Shown: positions 13,322-26,949, numbered from the stretch's first letter. The stretch: 64,000 bases of DNA from Chionoecetes opilio (GCA_016584305.1 JACEEZ010013467.1:27501-91500); one strand, 5' to 3'. The notes: generated by a model not told the origin, from the letters alone. Program-made: numbers and translations.

Positions 13322-13690
13322 TGACATGTATCGCAATCCTGCGCTGCGGTATCAGTAGAGGCCCCACGGTTGAAGTGCACACAGACGGTACCGGAACAAC
13401 ACTTTTACAAAAACTTCCACATTTCGGTAATACAAGTTTCTCCAAGTTTTTTTTATGCAATCAATAACAATTATTATTATTTAAGGCTAATTCTCTTTGG
13501 TTACAATTTTGAATGGTTCTCTTTGGTTACAATTTTGAATGGTTGGCTGTCACTAACATAGAAAAAATATTCACAGCGTCTATGATTTGATTAATTATTA
13601 ATCCATTTTCCGTCCATTAATTGTACGTCTGATTCTGATGTGACAGTGGCATAGTTTTCAACATGAAAACAACATGTTCTGATTAATATA
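13322..13690 (+). repeat. Dispersed repeat Rep-1, copy 2
   Basis: Matches the minus strand of 2400-2850. Contains a local 24-bp tandem duplication (TCTCTTTGGTTACAATTTTG repeated near 13492 and 13518). Confidence 0.6.
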
Positions 13691-14064
13691 TTTCTTGCGA
13701 CGTGATTATTATTATTTTTTTTAATTTGTCCCTATAGGCATATCCCTATTTACTATTTGTGTCTATTGCGCCTGTGGGCAGTGACAAAGCCTTCTCTATC
13801 TAAAAGCCTGCGTCTGGGAGAGCGGGATGGACGTGACGTCAGTAGCAGAGTCTGCTGAGTCTGCTCCACAAGTCAGTAGGAGCCGAGCTTTCAGAGAGTG
13901 AGGATGTATGGGCGGTACGGCTCTCATTGCACCCCCCCTTGCACCCACTGTTAACTCTTCGCCATTTAATATTTTGCTCAAAAACATTTTACATGGAGAA
14001 TATCAATAGAAGCGGAATTTAATTCGCTTTCCATTGATATATTTCGTTTACTGATAAATGAATT

Positions 14065-16048
14065 AGAGAGATCGTGAACTCGAAATGCCAGGGGTCGCTG
14101 GCAGTTTTAACTCACTTTTTTTATAATAAGTTGGTCTACTGGAAAACAAAATATGGGCTTATTCCACTGCACTTAAAACACAAAAGTATAATATTAAGAA
14201 CGATTTTCTTCTATATGTATATTGTATAGAAGCCTGATTCTGTAAAACATTGTATATAACCAAATAACCAAGTAGGTTATAGTTGAGGAGGCGAGGTAAA
14301 TGCTACTCTATGATATTATATAGTCAATAACGAATGTTTAGAAGTTATCTATACCTAGGCAGTCATATTTTCCTGTTATTATTGTGTATCAATCAGATAG
14401 AAAGCCTGGAAGTGCAATGAGTCGACGCGTGAAGTCGTAATGTTTTGTGATTCAATCGCCCCGCCACAATCTCCCCCCCCACCACTCCCCGCCGCGGCGT
14501 GTCGCCTCCACAATGGACCCATTTACTCACACCTAAAACACGGAGTATTATAAAGCTTTGGGTGCAACATAGGCTACATATCACTGTAGCTACTCATATT
14601 CTTTTTGCTGAGAAATGCACCATAAATGAAATATATGGCCTTTTTGGGGCCAAAATATCACAGCACGGCGGAACGCGCTGTGATTGGTTGTGACGTAGTA
14701 ACTGCAGACTCAGATCTCGCCTGATCAGCTGATCGGCTTGTTTTGGCTCAGCAAACCGCAAATTATAGTTTTATTTTACTAACCTAACTAACTTGCATTA
14801 CCCCTACTACCGCAAGATGACCAGTAATCCTCCTTCAAGTGATGTAGTAGGTATTCACTGTGTTTGTGAATATGTAAGTTGTAGTTTATAAGGAAAAAGT
14901 GGATAGACAGAGCAAAGTGGCCCGTGACACCAGACAAGTGATGACTTCTGGGATCGGCATTCCTTATAGGGAGCTTAAATGAACCTGCAATGACATGTAC
15001 AGCTAGACAGATAGACGAACTCATAGAGGAACAGGTAGAAATGTATGGTTAGTAAAGGTTGTAGTGGTGAGTAGAGTGACGAAGGGTTATGTTTTGCTTA
15101 TGTGGGGAAAGAAAGCCATACATTTCTACCTGTTCCTCTATGAGTTCGTCTATCTGTCTAGCTTTACATGTCATTGCAGGTTCATTTAAGCTCCCTATAA
15201 GGAATGCCGATCCCAGAAGTCGTCACTTGTCAGGTGTCACGGGCCACTTATCTCTGTCTATCCACTTTTTCCTTATAAACTACAACTTACATATTCACAA
15301 ACACAGTGAATACCTACTACATCACTTGAAGGAGGATTACTGGTCATCTTGCGGTAGTAGGGGTAATGCAAGTTGGTGTATTAGTAGGTAGTACATAATA
15401 GTAGCGGCCGCTTTACAGCTGTTTTGCTCTGTTGTCTAAGCTAGTGACGTCACAACATGGCGCCAGTCGTTTTAGAGCGTATACATTTTCCTGTACTTAA
15501 ATTGGCTGTATCATCAAAAATACTGTTCACATAGAAAAATCAACATCACTGCCCAACTATATGAGGCTTGAAGATGTCAAATCAATCCTTACCTCAAGTA
15601 GAGTAAATGGGTCCATTATAACCTACATTGTCGCAGCAACAAGCCGGTTTCGGCATTCTTTATTCTTCGTTTTTCCAAGGCATTGCTTATTGTATTTTGA
15701 CAAGCGTTTGCCAGACGCAGCAGTACTGTCTTAGAAAACAGTGTGAACATCGCCCAAATTTTACATGCCACAATATACATGTAAAAAATATATTAAGCTT
15801 TGCTACTCGAGGCGAGTAATTTGCATTAAATTGCTATTATAGAACGTTCCGTCGTAATGCATGTCATCCATATAAATAGTAGAACAAGAAGAGAACTATA
15901 TTTTTTGGTATTCAGATGCGGTGCATCAATGTTTATCGCGAAATTAATTTATGAAAAATATTAGTCGCGGAGCCAAAACACAAGTAGACCAACCTTTGAG
16001 TTAAAACTGCCAGCGACCACTGGCATTTCTCGAGTTTCAGATCATTGG
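14065..16048 (+). mobile_element. E1 transposon copy 1 (interrupted by F)
   Basis: Left AATT 14061-14064, right AATT 16049-16052. Ends carry the inverted pair AACTCGxAAATGCCAG / CTGGCATTTCTCGAGTT and inner GCTGGCAGTTTTAACTCA. Without F the length is about 882 bp, close to the 878 bp of copies 3 and 4. Shares its right AATT with copy 2, giving a head-to-tail pair. Confidence 0.85.
14515..15614. mobile_element. Foldback transposon F inserted in E1 (AT target, PIF/Harbinger ISL2EU-like)
   Basis: Starts GGACCCATTTACTC and ends with its exact complement GAGTAAATGGGTCC. It is flanked by AT on both sides (14513-14514 and 15615-15616). The uninterrupted E1 copies read CACAATTATAACC, which supports a 2-bp AT duplication. 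Inside, two arms of about 257 bp (14790-15046 and 15115-15373) are inverted copies around a 68-bp spacer. In the known superfamilies a 2-bp AT duplication is typical of ISL2EU elements; that naming is an inference. No transposase is present. The right-hand 200 bp include a CRE-like TGACGTCA variant (AGTGACGTCAC). Confidence 0.75.
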
Positions 16049-16052
16049 AATT

Positions 16053-16931
16053 CGAGAGAACTGGAACGCAAAATGCCAGGGGTCGCTGGCAGTTTTAACT
16101 CACTTTTTTTATAATAAGTTGGTCTACTGGAAAACAAAATATGGGCTTATTCCACTGCACTTAAAACACAAAAGTATAATATTAAGAACGATTTTCTTCT
16201 ATATGTATATTGTATAGAAGCCTGATTCTGTAAAACATTGTATATAACCAAATAACTAAGTAGGTTATAGTTGAGGAGGCGAGGTAAATGCTACTCTATG
16301 ATATTATATAGTCAATAACGAATGTTTAGAAGTTATCTATACCTAGGCAGTCATATTTTCCTGTTATTATTGTGTATCAATCAGATAGAAAGCCTGGAAG
16401 TGCAATGAGTCGACGCGTGAAGTGGCAATGTTTTGATTCAATCTACCCGCCACAATCTCCCCCCCCCACCACTCCCCGCTGCGGCACGTCGCCTCCACAA
16501 TTATAACCTATCTTGTCGCAGCAACAAGCCGATTTCGGCATTCTTTATTCTTCGTTTTTCCAAGGCATTGCTTATTGTATTTTGACAAGCGTTTGCCAGA
16601 CGCAGCAGTACTGTCTTAGAAAACAGTGTGAACATCGCCCAAATTTTACATGCCACAATATACATGTAAAAAATATATTAAGCTTTGCTACTCGAGGCGA
16701 GTAATTTGCATTAAATTGCTATTATAAAAGTTCCATCGTAATGCATGTCATCCATATAATTAGTAGAACAACAGAAGAACTATATTTTTTGGTATTCAGA
16801 TGCGGGGCATCAATGTTTATCGCGAAATTAATTTATGAAAAATATTAGTCGCGGAGCCAAAACACAGTAGACCAACCTTTGAGTTAAAACTGCCAGCGAC
16901 CACTGGCATTTCTCGAGTTTCAGATCATTGG
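16053..16931 (+). mobile_element. E1 transposon copy 2
   Basis: 879 bp, uninterrupted, between AATT at 16049-16052 and 16932-16935. After it the host R sequence resumes (GGCAGCATGCATAAATTAGC), matching the empty R copy near 17650 on the other strand (AATTAGCAGCATGC). This shows that one AATT was duplicated. Confidence 0.87.
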
Positions 16932-16935
16932 AATT

Positions 16936-17930
16936 GGCAGCATGCATAAATTAGCGTTAACTAAATACATAACATCATGAAATCGGGTAATTTCCTATCT
17001 AATATATGTTTATCAGTATAAAAGATATACTGTTATCTTTTGAAATGTTTGTTCTATAATATTATCAAATAAAAAACCGTAAAACACACTAAAGAAATGC
17101 CATTATGAGACTCAAGAAATATGCATGAATTTAAACGCTTCGCCATTTAATATTTTGCTCGAAAACATTTTACATGGAGAATATCAATATAAGCGGAATT
17201 TAATTAGCTTTCCATTGATATATTTTGTTTTCTGATAAATGAATTAGAACCATACATACATTAGCGTTAACTAAATAAATAACATCATCAATCGGGAAAA
17301 ATTACCCGATTTAATTATCTTTTTAGTTAGTTAACGATAATTTATGTATGGTTCTAATTCATTTATCAGAAAACGAAATATAGCAATGGAAAGCTAATTA
17401 AATTTCGCTTCTATTGATATTCTCCATGTAAAATGTTTTTGAGCAAAATATTAAATGGCAAAGAGTTAAAGTTCATGCATATTTCTTGAGAGTCTCATAA
17501 TGGCATTTTTTTAGTCTGTTTTACGGTTTTTTATTTGATAATATTATAGAACAAACATTTCCGAAGATAACAATATATCTTTTATACTGATACACATATA
17601 TTAGGTATAAAATTACCCGATTTCATGATGTTATGTATTTAGTTAACGCTAATTTATGCATGCTGCTAATTCATTTATCAGAAGAAAAAAATATAGCAAT
17701 GGAAAGCTAACTAAATTCCGCTTCTATTGATGTTCTCCATGTAAAATGTTTTCGAGAAAAATATTAAATGGCGAAGAGTTTAAGTTCATGCATATTTCTT
17801 GCGAGTCTCATAATGGCATTTCTTTAGTGTGTTTTACGGGTTTTTATTTGATAATATTATAGAACAAACATTTCCGAAGATAACAATATATCTTTTATAC
17901 TGATAAACATATAATTAGGTAGGTAAACTT
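16936..17930. repeat. R repeats inside H (one direct, two inverted)
   Basis: A unit of roughly 300 bp, recognisable by ATATGTTTATCAGTATAAAA, CGCCATTTAATATTTTGCTC, TTTTACATGGAGAATATCAA and CTGATAAATGAATTAGAACC, lies in plus orientation (about 16995-17300) and twice in minus orientation (about 17310-17610 and 17625-17925). The junction AATCGGG...CCCGATT near 17300 forms a hairpin. Partial copy at 13937-14060. Confidence 0.85.
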
Positions 17931-18018
17931 GTCATCTCGGTGGCCTCGTACAGACTCCGTCCGTGACGTCATCAATCTCAGGCGCAGGCTTTTACATACA
18001 GACGGCTTTGGCAGTGAC

Positions 18019-19533
18019 CTCCAGGGCTGGCTGGGATGGTATCTCAGGCTCACTTGAGGGCTGTGATGGTCGGCCTCGCCTGTGGTGGTGTAGGAAGGAT
18101 TTTTGCAGTGACGCCTGTGATTAGAGGCTCATGGAGGCTCATTAAAGGCCCCCTGTGTCCTCCGATGCACTCGCAATCGAAGGTAGAGTTAATGGACAGT
18201 ATGTGGGTGTTCTTAGGCACTCGACGGTGCAGAAATATCTTCTAACCCCCCCCCCCCCCCCCCCCCCAAGGTAGAACAAAATATGAGAGACATAGCGACG
18301 CGATTTAGCGAGTGAGATGCAATGCAAGATACGGCGGTGGGATTTAGAGACACGCAACGTGACTGCTGTACTGACTTCCTGTATTAAAACAACAACAACA
18401 ACTCCATCTTAACCAATAGCTCAAACACTCAGAAGTGATGGGTGTAAGAGGTGTGTGGCTTTGGGATTATGGCTCGCTCGAGGGAAAGGGGAAGAAGGGA
18501 ACGGGGAAAGCTTTAGGTGGAGGTGAAAATAGGTAGAGTACAGTGAAGGGTATTTTAAAGGGAAGGGGTTAGGAAAGTGTACATACTGCTGCTGCTGCTT
18601 CTTTTTTTTTACGTTATTTTTTTCTACCTACAAAATAGGTAGGATGGAAACGCTTTGGCCAGCCACAAGTCTCATCCGTGACAGCCATCGTGGCGGCGGC
18701 TTGACGGCTAAACATGGGTAATATGAGACACTGAGTTAAGCGAGGGGAATCCCAGGTCAATCCTTTCGTGGCGGCCGTGACCCAACAGGCCCTGGAGGGA
18801 CACACACCCGGGCGACGTGACCCTCTAATGGGTGACCTCCTCGTGACCCCAGCCTCGGGCCTTCATGCTAACTCTGAGCCACTGTGACTGATAACAGGAA
18901 TAACAGGTCGCGGGAGTGCAGCGATCCTTATTCGTATAGTACACGTCGCCACAGCCCCAGCGGATAGCCATGTTCTATTTCTCTCAGATTCTTTCCCTCC
19001 CGATTGATAATAATAGTAATGATGATGATAATAATAACAATAATAATAATAATTTAATTTCGCCCGAAGGCATGCACAGCCAAAAAAACAAAACACAAAC
19101 ACACATATTATAGTACATACACAGTGAAAAAAAAGAGGAAATAAACTTCAGTACTATTAAAATACAGATGCATACATATATACTATTAAAATACAGATGC
19201 ATACATATAGAGAGGAAAAAAGAAAAGAAATGAACTTTAGTACTATTAAAATTTTAAATACAGATAATATACATACATACAGAGAGAGAAAAAAGAGGAA
19301 ATGAACTTCAGTACTAATAAAATACCAGACTAATAGAAAGGTTACAACCACCCAATGCAGTGACCACTCGTCCCTTGGCCACGACCTGCACGACGCCACG
19401 GGGTAATTAGCCACCGGGGAGTGGTGTGGCGCCCATCACACCTGCCGCCCATCACCAGGTAGCTGCCACCTTGTGTGTGTATAGGGGAGCAACGCCTTAA
19501 CTCACTCCCCGTCCACACTCATTACTTCCACCC
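18019..19533. other. Mostly featureless; poly-C and a short minisatellite
   Basis: A poly-C run lies at 18245-18267, an (ATA/ATG)n stretch at 19005-19055, and about 2.5 copies of an 80-bp unit (key phrase ACTTCAGTACTATTAAAATA) at 19134-19325. No gene seen. 18600-18880 has scattered GC-rich sequence that I could not assign. Confidence 0.55.
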
Positions 19534-21112
19534 CCTTGAATTCCCTCTTATAACTCCTCTTATAACCCTTTGAATTCCCTCTTGTAACCCCTTGAATTCC
19601 CTCTTGTAACCCCTTTTGTAACCCCTTGAATTCCCTCTTGTAACTCCTTGAATTCCCTCTTGTAACCCCTTTTGTACCCCTTGAATTCCTTCTTGTAACC
19701 CCTTTTGTAACCCCTTGAATTCCCTCTTGTAACCCCTTTTGTAACCCCTTGAATTCCCTCTTGTAGCCCCTTGAATTCCCTCTTGTAACCCCTTGAATTC
19801 CCTCTTGTAACCCCTCTTATAACCCCTTGAATTCCCTCTTGTAACCCCTTGAATTCCCTCTTATAGCCCCTCTTGTAACCCCTTGAATTCCCTTTTGTAA
19901 CCCCTTGAATTCCCTTTTGTAACCCCTTGAATTCCCTTTTGTAACCCCTTGAATTCCCTTTTGTAACCCCTTGAATTCCCTCTTGTAACCACTTGAATTC
20001 CCTCTTGTAACCCTTTGAATTCCCTTTTGTAACCCCTTGAATTCCCTTTTGTAACCCCTTGAATTCCCTCTTGTAACCCCTTGAATTCCCTCTTGTAACC
20101 CCTTGAATTCCCTCTTGTAACCCCTTGAATTCCCTCTTATAGCCCCTCTTGTAACCCCTTGAATTCCCTTTTGTAACCCCTTGAATTCCCTCTTGTAACC
20201 CCTTGAATTCCCTCTTGTAACCCCTTGAATTCCCTCTTGTAACCCCTTGAATTCCCTCTTGTAACCCCTTGAATTCCCTCTTGTAACCCCTTGAATTCCC
20301 TCTTGTAACCCCTCTTGTAACCCCTTGAATTCCCTCTTGTAACCCTTGAATTCCCTCTTGTAACCCCTTGAATTCCCTTATAGCCCCTCTTGTAACCCCT
20401 TGAATTCCCTTTTGTAACCCCTTGAATTCCCTTTTGTAACCCCTTGAATTCCCTCTTGTAACCCCTTGAATTCCCTCTTGTAACCCCTTGAATTCCCTCT
20501 TGCAACCCCTTGAATTCCCTCTTGTAACCCCTTGAATTCCCTCTTGTAACCCCTTGAATTCCCTCTTGTAACTCCTTGAATTCCCTCTTATAACCCCTCT
20601 TGTAACCCCTTGAATTCCCTTTTGTAACCCCTTGAATTCCCTCTTGTAACCCCTTGAATTCCCTCTTGTAACCCCTTGAATTCCCTCTTGTAACCCCTCT
20701 TGTAACCCCTTGAATTCCCTCTTGTAACCCCTTGAATTCCCTCTTGTAACCCCTTGAATTCCCTCTTATAACCCCTCTTGTAACCCCTTGAATTCCCTTT
20801 TGTAACCCCTTGAATTCCCTCTTATAACCCCTTGAATTCCCTTTTGTAACCCCTTGAATTCCCTCTTGTAACCCCTTGAATTCCCTCTTGTAACCCCTTG
20901 AATTCCCTCTTGCAACCCATCTTGTAACCCCTCTTGTAACCCCTTGAATTCTCTCTTGTAACCTCTCTGTAACCCCTTGAATTCCCTCTTGTAACCCCTT
21001 GAATTCCCTTTTGTAACCTCTTGAATTCCCTCTTGTAACCCCTTGAATTCCCTCTTGTAACCTCTCTTGTAACCCCTTGAATTCCCTCTCATAAACCCTT
21101 GAATTCCTTCTT
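19533..21112. repeat. 22-bp minisatellite, about 1.58 kb, with an EcoRI site per unit
   Basis: Unit CCCCTTGAATTCCCTCTTGTA(A), roughly 65-70 copies, with variants CTTTTGTAA and CTCTTATAG and occasional half-units (CCCCTCTTGTAA). Higher-order grouping is visible: half-unit junctions recur about every 180-320 bp. The open frames that appear on the minus strand (GNSRGYKREFKGLQEG type) are a by-product of the 22-bp period and not a protein gene. Confidence 0.95.
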
Positions 21113-21489
21113 ATAATTATCTCTTATAACCCCTAGAATACTTCCTTCTTATATTTTTCTCTTTTAACCTCTCCCAATCCTTACGTAAACGTTTCCTTAT
21201 GTCTACTTACGTAATCAAACCTTTATACTTTTCTTCAGCCTAAAAAACTTCTCGTTATATTTATTCTTATTCCTTTTATCTCTGTTCTAACCTTTTAAAA
21301 CTCCTAAACCAGCCTAAAAACCTTCGCGTTATATTTATTTACTAGCCGCAAAGCCGCCCTCCGGGCGGACTTTTTGGCTAGCTCCTGCGGAGGGCTATTG
21401 GTGGGCCTTCGGCCCACCAAACACAGACTCTCCAGACAGCCCCTTCTAACTTTCCTTGAAATCATGGATGTAGAAATGTATGTATTAAC

Positions 21490-21690
21490 GCCTTACCCAT
21501 CACCACACACCCATTCACTCACCCATTACCCATAACCCCCCACCCATTCACTCACCCATTACCCATCACCCCCCACCTATTCCCTCACCCATCACCCATC
21601 ACCCCCAACCCATCACCCCCCACCCATTCACTCACCCATCACCCCACACCCATTACCCATCACCCCACCCATTACCCATCACCCTACATC
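21490..21690. repeat. CACCCATTACCCATCACCCC minisatellite inside the Helitron
   Basis: Irregular tandem repeat of about 20-40 bp units with CACCCATTCACTCACCCAT variants. Confidence 0.85.
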
Positions 21691-21705
21691 AAGATTTCCT
21701 CAATT

Positions 21706-22583
21706 AGAGAGAACTGCAACTCCGAAATGCCAGTGGTCGCTGGCAGTTTTAACTCACAATTTGGTGAAAAGTTGGTCAACTTGAAAGAAAAATATGGGCT
21801 TATTCCACTGCACTTAAAACACAAAAGTATAATTTTAAGAACGATTTTCTTCTATATGTATATTGTATAGAAGCCTGAGTCTGTAAAACATGCATTTAAC
21901 CAAATAACCAAGTAGGTTATAGTTGAGGAGGCGAGGTAAATGTTACTCTATGCTATTATATAGTCAATAACGTATGTTTAGAAGTTATCTATACCTAGGC
22001 AGTCATATTTTCCTGTTATTATTGTGTATCAATCAGATAGAAAGCCTGGAAGTGCAATGAGTCGACGCGTGAAGTAGCAATGTTTTGATTCAATCGCCCC
22101 GCCACAATCTCTCCGCCCACCACTCCCCGCCGCGGCGTGTCGCCTCCACAATTATAACCTACATTGTCGCAGCAACAAGCTGATTTCGGCATTCTTTATT
22201 CTTCGTTTTTCCAAGGCATTGCTTATTGTATTTTGACAAGCGTTTGCCAGACGCAGCAGTACTGTCTTAGAAAACAGTGTGAACATCACCCAAATTTTAC
22301 ATGCCACAATATACATGTAAAAAATATATTAAGCTTTGCTACTCGAGGCGAGTAATTTGCATTAAATTGCTATTATAGAACGTTCCATCATAATGAATGT
22401 CATCCATATAATTAGTAGAACAACAGAAGAACTATATTTTTTGGTATTCAGATGCGGTGCATCAATGTTTATCGCGAAATTAATTTCTGAAAAATATTAG
22501 TCGCGGAGCCAAAACACAGTAGACCAACCTTTGAGTTAAAACTGCCAGCGACCACTGGCATTTCTCGAGTTTCAGTTCTCTCT
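21706..22583 (+). mobile_element. E1 transposon copy 3 (878 bp, reference copy)
   Basis: AATT at 21702-21705 and 22584-22587. Ends AGAGAGAACTGCAACTCCGA and, from the right, AGAGAGAACTGAAACTCGAG, then AAATGCCAGTGG and GCTGGCAGTTTTAACTCA on both sides (TIR about 50 bp). Uninterrupted, and the length matches copy 4 exactly after removal of its insert. The interior is AT-rich and has no credible protein. Confidence 0.9.
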
Positions 22584-22802
22584 AATTCTCGCAACCCACA
22601 TTTTTTTTCACAATTCTCGCTAATAGGCTACTAAAAAAAAAAAAAAAGTGATCGGATCATCTCATAAGTGGGCTTAAAATGTGCCCCTGGTCGAGCTGGT
22701 TCCAAAACTGTGCCATATGATGGGATTGTGCCACAGGGGGCGGCACCTATCGCGGACACACACACACACACACAGACACACTTTCGCTTATATTATTATA
22801 GA

Positions 22803-24130
<1,328 letters not shown>

Positions 24131-24137
24131 TATTTAC

Positions 24138-25030
<893 letters not shown>

Positions 25031-25035
25031 ACCGC

Positions 25036-25275
25036 CATGATGGTCAAGTGGATAGAGCGTTGGCCTGCCATTCTGTGGTTAGCCACCGCCGGTTCGAATC
25101 CTCACTTTTCCCGGGATTTTTCACTGACTTATTCGTGGGGTTACTGTCCCCCCTTGAGCAAGGTGAGGGGGTGTGTGGTGTGTGAGGTCCCAGCATTACC
25201 CAAAGATCGGTAATAATGAGCTCTAAACTCGGGAGGGTGAAACTGGCGATCGCAAGCCCGACACACACACACACG
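25036..25275 (+). mobile_element. tRNA-derived SINE (family S2)
   Basis: A box TGGTCAAGTGGATAGAGCG and B box GGTTCGAATCC at tRNA spacing. An unrelated body follows (CCCTTGAGCAAGGTGAGGGG) and then an (AC)n tail at 25260-25275. The body differs from family S1. Confidence 0.82.
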
Positions 25276-25454
25276 CATGCACGCACACACAGCTTACATA
25301 AATTCATGAAAAATATGATAATTTAGTATCAAAAGACGGGGCATTACGACCTTGACGCAATCCTATAATAGACTTGTACAAACAGATACATATATATATA
25401 CACAAACACACACACAGGGTGAATAATTAGACTGTAGCTGTATAATAAGAGTTA

Positions 25455-25948
25455 AGCCGGCCACACACACACCGGCGCGGCCTGTCCGGCCGACAAAATG
25501 TGGCGGGGCATCGTTCGCCGGACGAGACCCACACACACACCGGCCGCCTCATGAAAATATACAGTACACGTCGGACAACCGTGGTGACAACATGAATCCG
25601 CTGTCCGAAAATGACTTGTTGGTGATGGCTGCATGTACAGCCATATATAATACGTCATACTATATATAATACGTCATATATAATACCTATATTATCATAA
25701 ATACAATTATAACTGGTACAATTAGTCATTATCTGGCCGAGCGAGGGGCGGGCCGCGCCGGACGGCACCCACACACACGCAGGCGGCAGGCCGCGGCGGA
25801 CGGAATTTTCAAGCGCCGACTGATTTTCATCCGGCCGCTGCGACAGGCCCCGCCGAATGAAAAACACCCCCACACACACACCGGCCGCCTCTAGCCACGC
25901 CCCTTTTCGTCGGCCGGACAGGCCGCGCCGGTGTGTGTGTGGCCGGCT
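25455..25948. mobile_element. PIF/Harbinger-like MITE, 494 bp
   Basis: Flanked by TTA on both sides (25452-25454 and 25949-25951). Perfect or nearly perfect inverted ends of about 45 bp: AGCCGGCCACACACACACCG, then GCGCGGCCTGTCCGGCCGAC. A 3-bp TTA duplication is typical of Harbinger. The interior contains further copies of the (CA)n-CCGGCCGCC motif, making a multi-hairpin structure. No coding sequence. Confidence 0.8.
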
Positions 25949-25951
25949 TTA

Positions 25952-26383
25952 GAGTTTACCTGTAGTGGGTAAGGACATAAGGACATCATTGCAGGTGTGT
26001 AGCTAAGGGGATAAAATGGGGATGATTTAATAGGTAAAATAGTTAATAGTAATAGGTAATAGGTATATAATAATAGGTAATAGGTAAATAATAGGTAAAT
26101 AGTAGTAAAAAGTATAGGTAAAGTAAACCAAAGCAAAGAAGGACAAAACTAAAGCGAAAGAAAATAAAAAAAAAATAAAAAAAAATAAGAAAAAATACAT
26201 AAATAGGAAAATAAACCAAATATGGCATAAAATAAATAAAATACAAAAAATGAAAGAAAAAAAATTAGGTAATAGACCCAAGCAAAAAAGTAGGACTAAA
26301 GCAAGGAAGCCAGGCCTTTTTCAACGGCACTACCTGACGTGTTTCTTCTTGCTGGACTACGAGCCTACTTAAACTGGCACCAA
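25952..26383. other. Low-complexity AT-rich stretch
   Basis: AATAGGTAAT repeats (26025-26110) and A-rich runs (26140-26270). Nothing else seen. Confidence 0.6.
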
Positions 26384-26416
26384 AGCTGTGTTTTTGTCGT
26401 CCAAGCACCGTCTTGG

Positions 26417-26883
26417 ATATCCCAGGCAACGAAGTAGCGGATTCTGCTGCCAGGCTGGCCTTGACAGAGGTAAACACAACACCCTTACCTCTGCCGCACT
26501 CCGCGGCCACACGCCTCATCTCCCGGGTCTGCCGCTCCACCTGGAATAACACGCTCGGCGATGCCCTCCGCACCACCTCCATGGGCCAATACCGCAGTGA
26601 CTCTTCCCCCCAGCCGTCGATAAGGAAAAAGTCCCGTGTCCTTGATGTCACTCTCACCCGCCTCCGCCTGGGGCACACGACACTCACGGCTCACTTGCAC
26701 CGTCTTCGTCTGTCCCTTGACCCCAACTGCCCCTGGTGCATGAATGTTCCGGAGACTATTGAACACTTTCTGCTGCAGTGTCCGCGCTTCCACTCCCACC
26801 GTGTAGTGCTACAGTCTCAACTCATCGCCCTGAACGTCACCACCTTTGACCTGCCCACCCTGCTGGCGGCGCCGCGGCGGCGG
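26417..26883 (+). pseudogene. LINE ORF2 C terminus: RNase H end plus CCHC zinc motif (family L1x)
   Basis: Begins inside the conserved RNase H motif (IPGNEVADSAARLAL) and continues through TRLRLGHTTLTAHLHRLRLS to CPWCMNVPETIEHFLLQCPR, then FH: a C-x2-C...H-x4-C zinc motif found at the C terminus of RNase H-containing non-LTR retrotransposons (I/Jockey-like group). About 155 codons are intact. The upstream reverse transcriptase is absent (5' truncated at J), and the downstream end is interrupted by element G. Its 3' end resumes at 32927. Other copies in this window: 52690, 55195 and 63835 (minus). Name L1x is only a local label. Confidence 0.85.
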
Positions 26884-26949
26884 GCGTTGTGACGATACAA
26901 AGGGTTGCCTACTGCGCATGCGCGGAAAAGCGCAACCTTATTTATCGTT

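Larger units (their letters stand above)
13786..18010. mobile_element. hAT-like element H, copy 1 (with two nested E1 copies and F)
   Basis: Flanked by the 8-bp duplication GCAGTGAC (13778-13785 and 18011-18018). Terminal inverted repeats read AAAGCCTTCTCTATCTAAAA and, from the right, CAAAGCCGTCTGTATGTAAA, both going on to AGCCTGCGxCTG, with TGACGTCA further in. The 8-bp duplication and C/AAAG ends fit hAT. There is no transposase. The interior is made of direct and inverted copies of repeat R, and into one R copy two E1 elements have inserted. The C at 13785 could belong either to the duplication or to the TIR. Confidence 0.78.
21342..22802 (-). mobile_element. Non-autonomous Helitron (interrupted by E1 copy 3)
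   Basis: Minus strand. The 5' end is TCTATAATAATATAAGCGAA (from 22802), preceded by A. The 3' end has the hairpin CCGCCCGGAGGGCGG followed by CTTTGCGGCTAG (ending 21342), followed by T. The 5' TC, 3' hairpin plus CTAG, and insertion between A and T are the defining Helitron marks, and there is no target duplication. Removing E1 leaves about 579 bp. No Rep/helicase. The interior holds a (CA)n tract and a minisatellite of ACCCATTACCCATCACCCC (21490-21690). Confidence 0.85.

Noticed and set aside
14788..15391. 78- and 100-codon mirrored frames (SSICLAVHVIAGSFKLPIRN...)
   Set aside because: Both come from the inverted arms of F on opposite strands. No domain; likely shadow.
20137..21092. 122- and 108-codon open frames of GNSRGYKREFKGLQEG repeats
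   Set aside because: Produced by the 22-bp minisatellite, whose period keeps frames open. Not a gene.
19533..21112. CRISPR-like array of short repeats
   Set aside because: There are no unique spacers of constant size; repeats are contiguous in eukaryotic DNA. It is a minisatellite.
21342..21405. GC-rich hairpins resembling bacterial terminators or contamination
   Set aside because: They form the 3' end of the Helitron (hairpin plus CTAG); no sign of bacterial genes.
25036..25110. Second possible tRNA gene
   Set aside because: Good boxes but no complete cloverleaf, and a SINE body with an (AC)n tail follows.
26265..26799. Minus-strand frames of 140 and 104 codons
   Set aside because: Antisense shadows of the LINE RNase H/zinc region, which has recognisable motifs on the plus strand.
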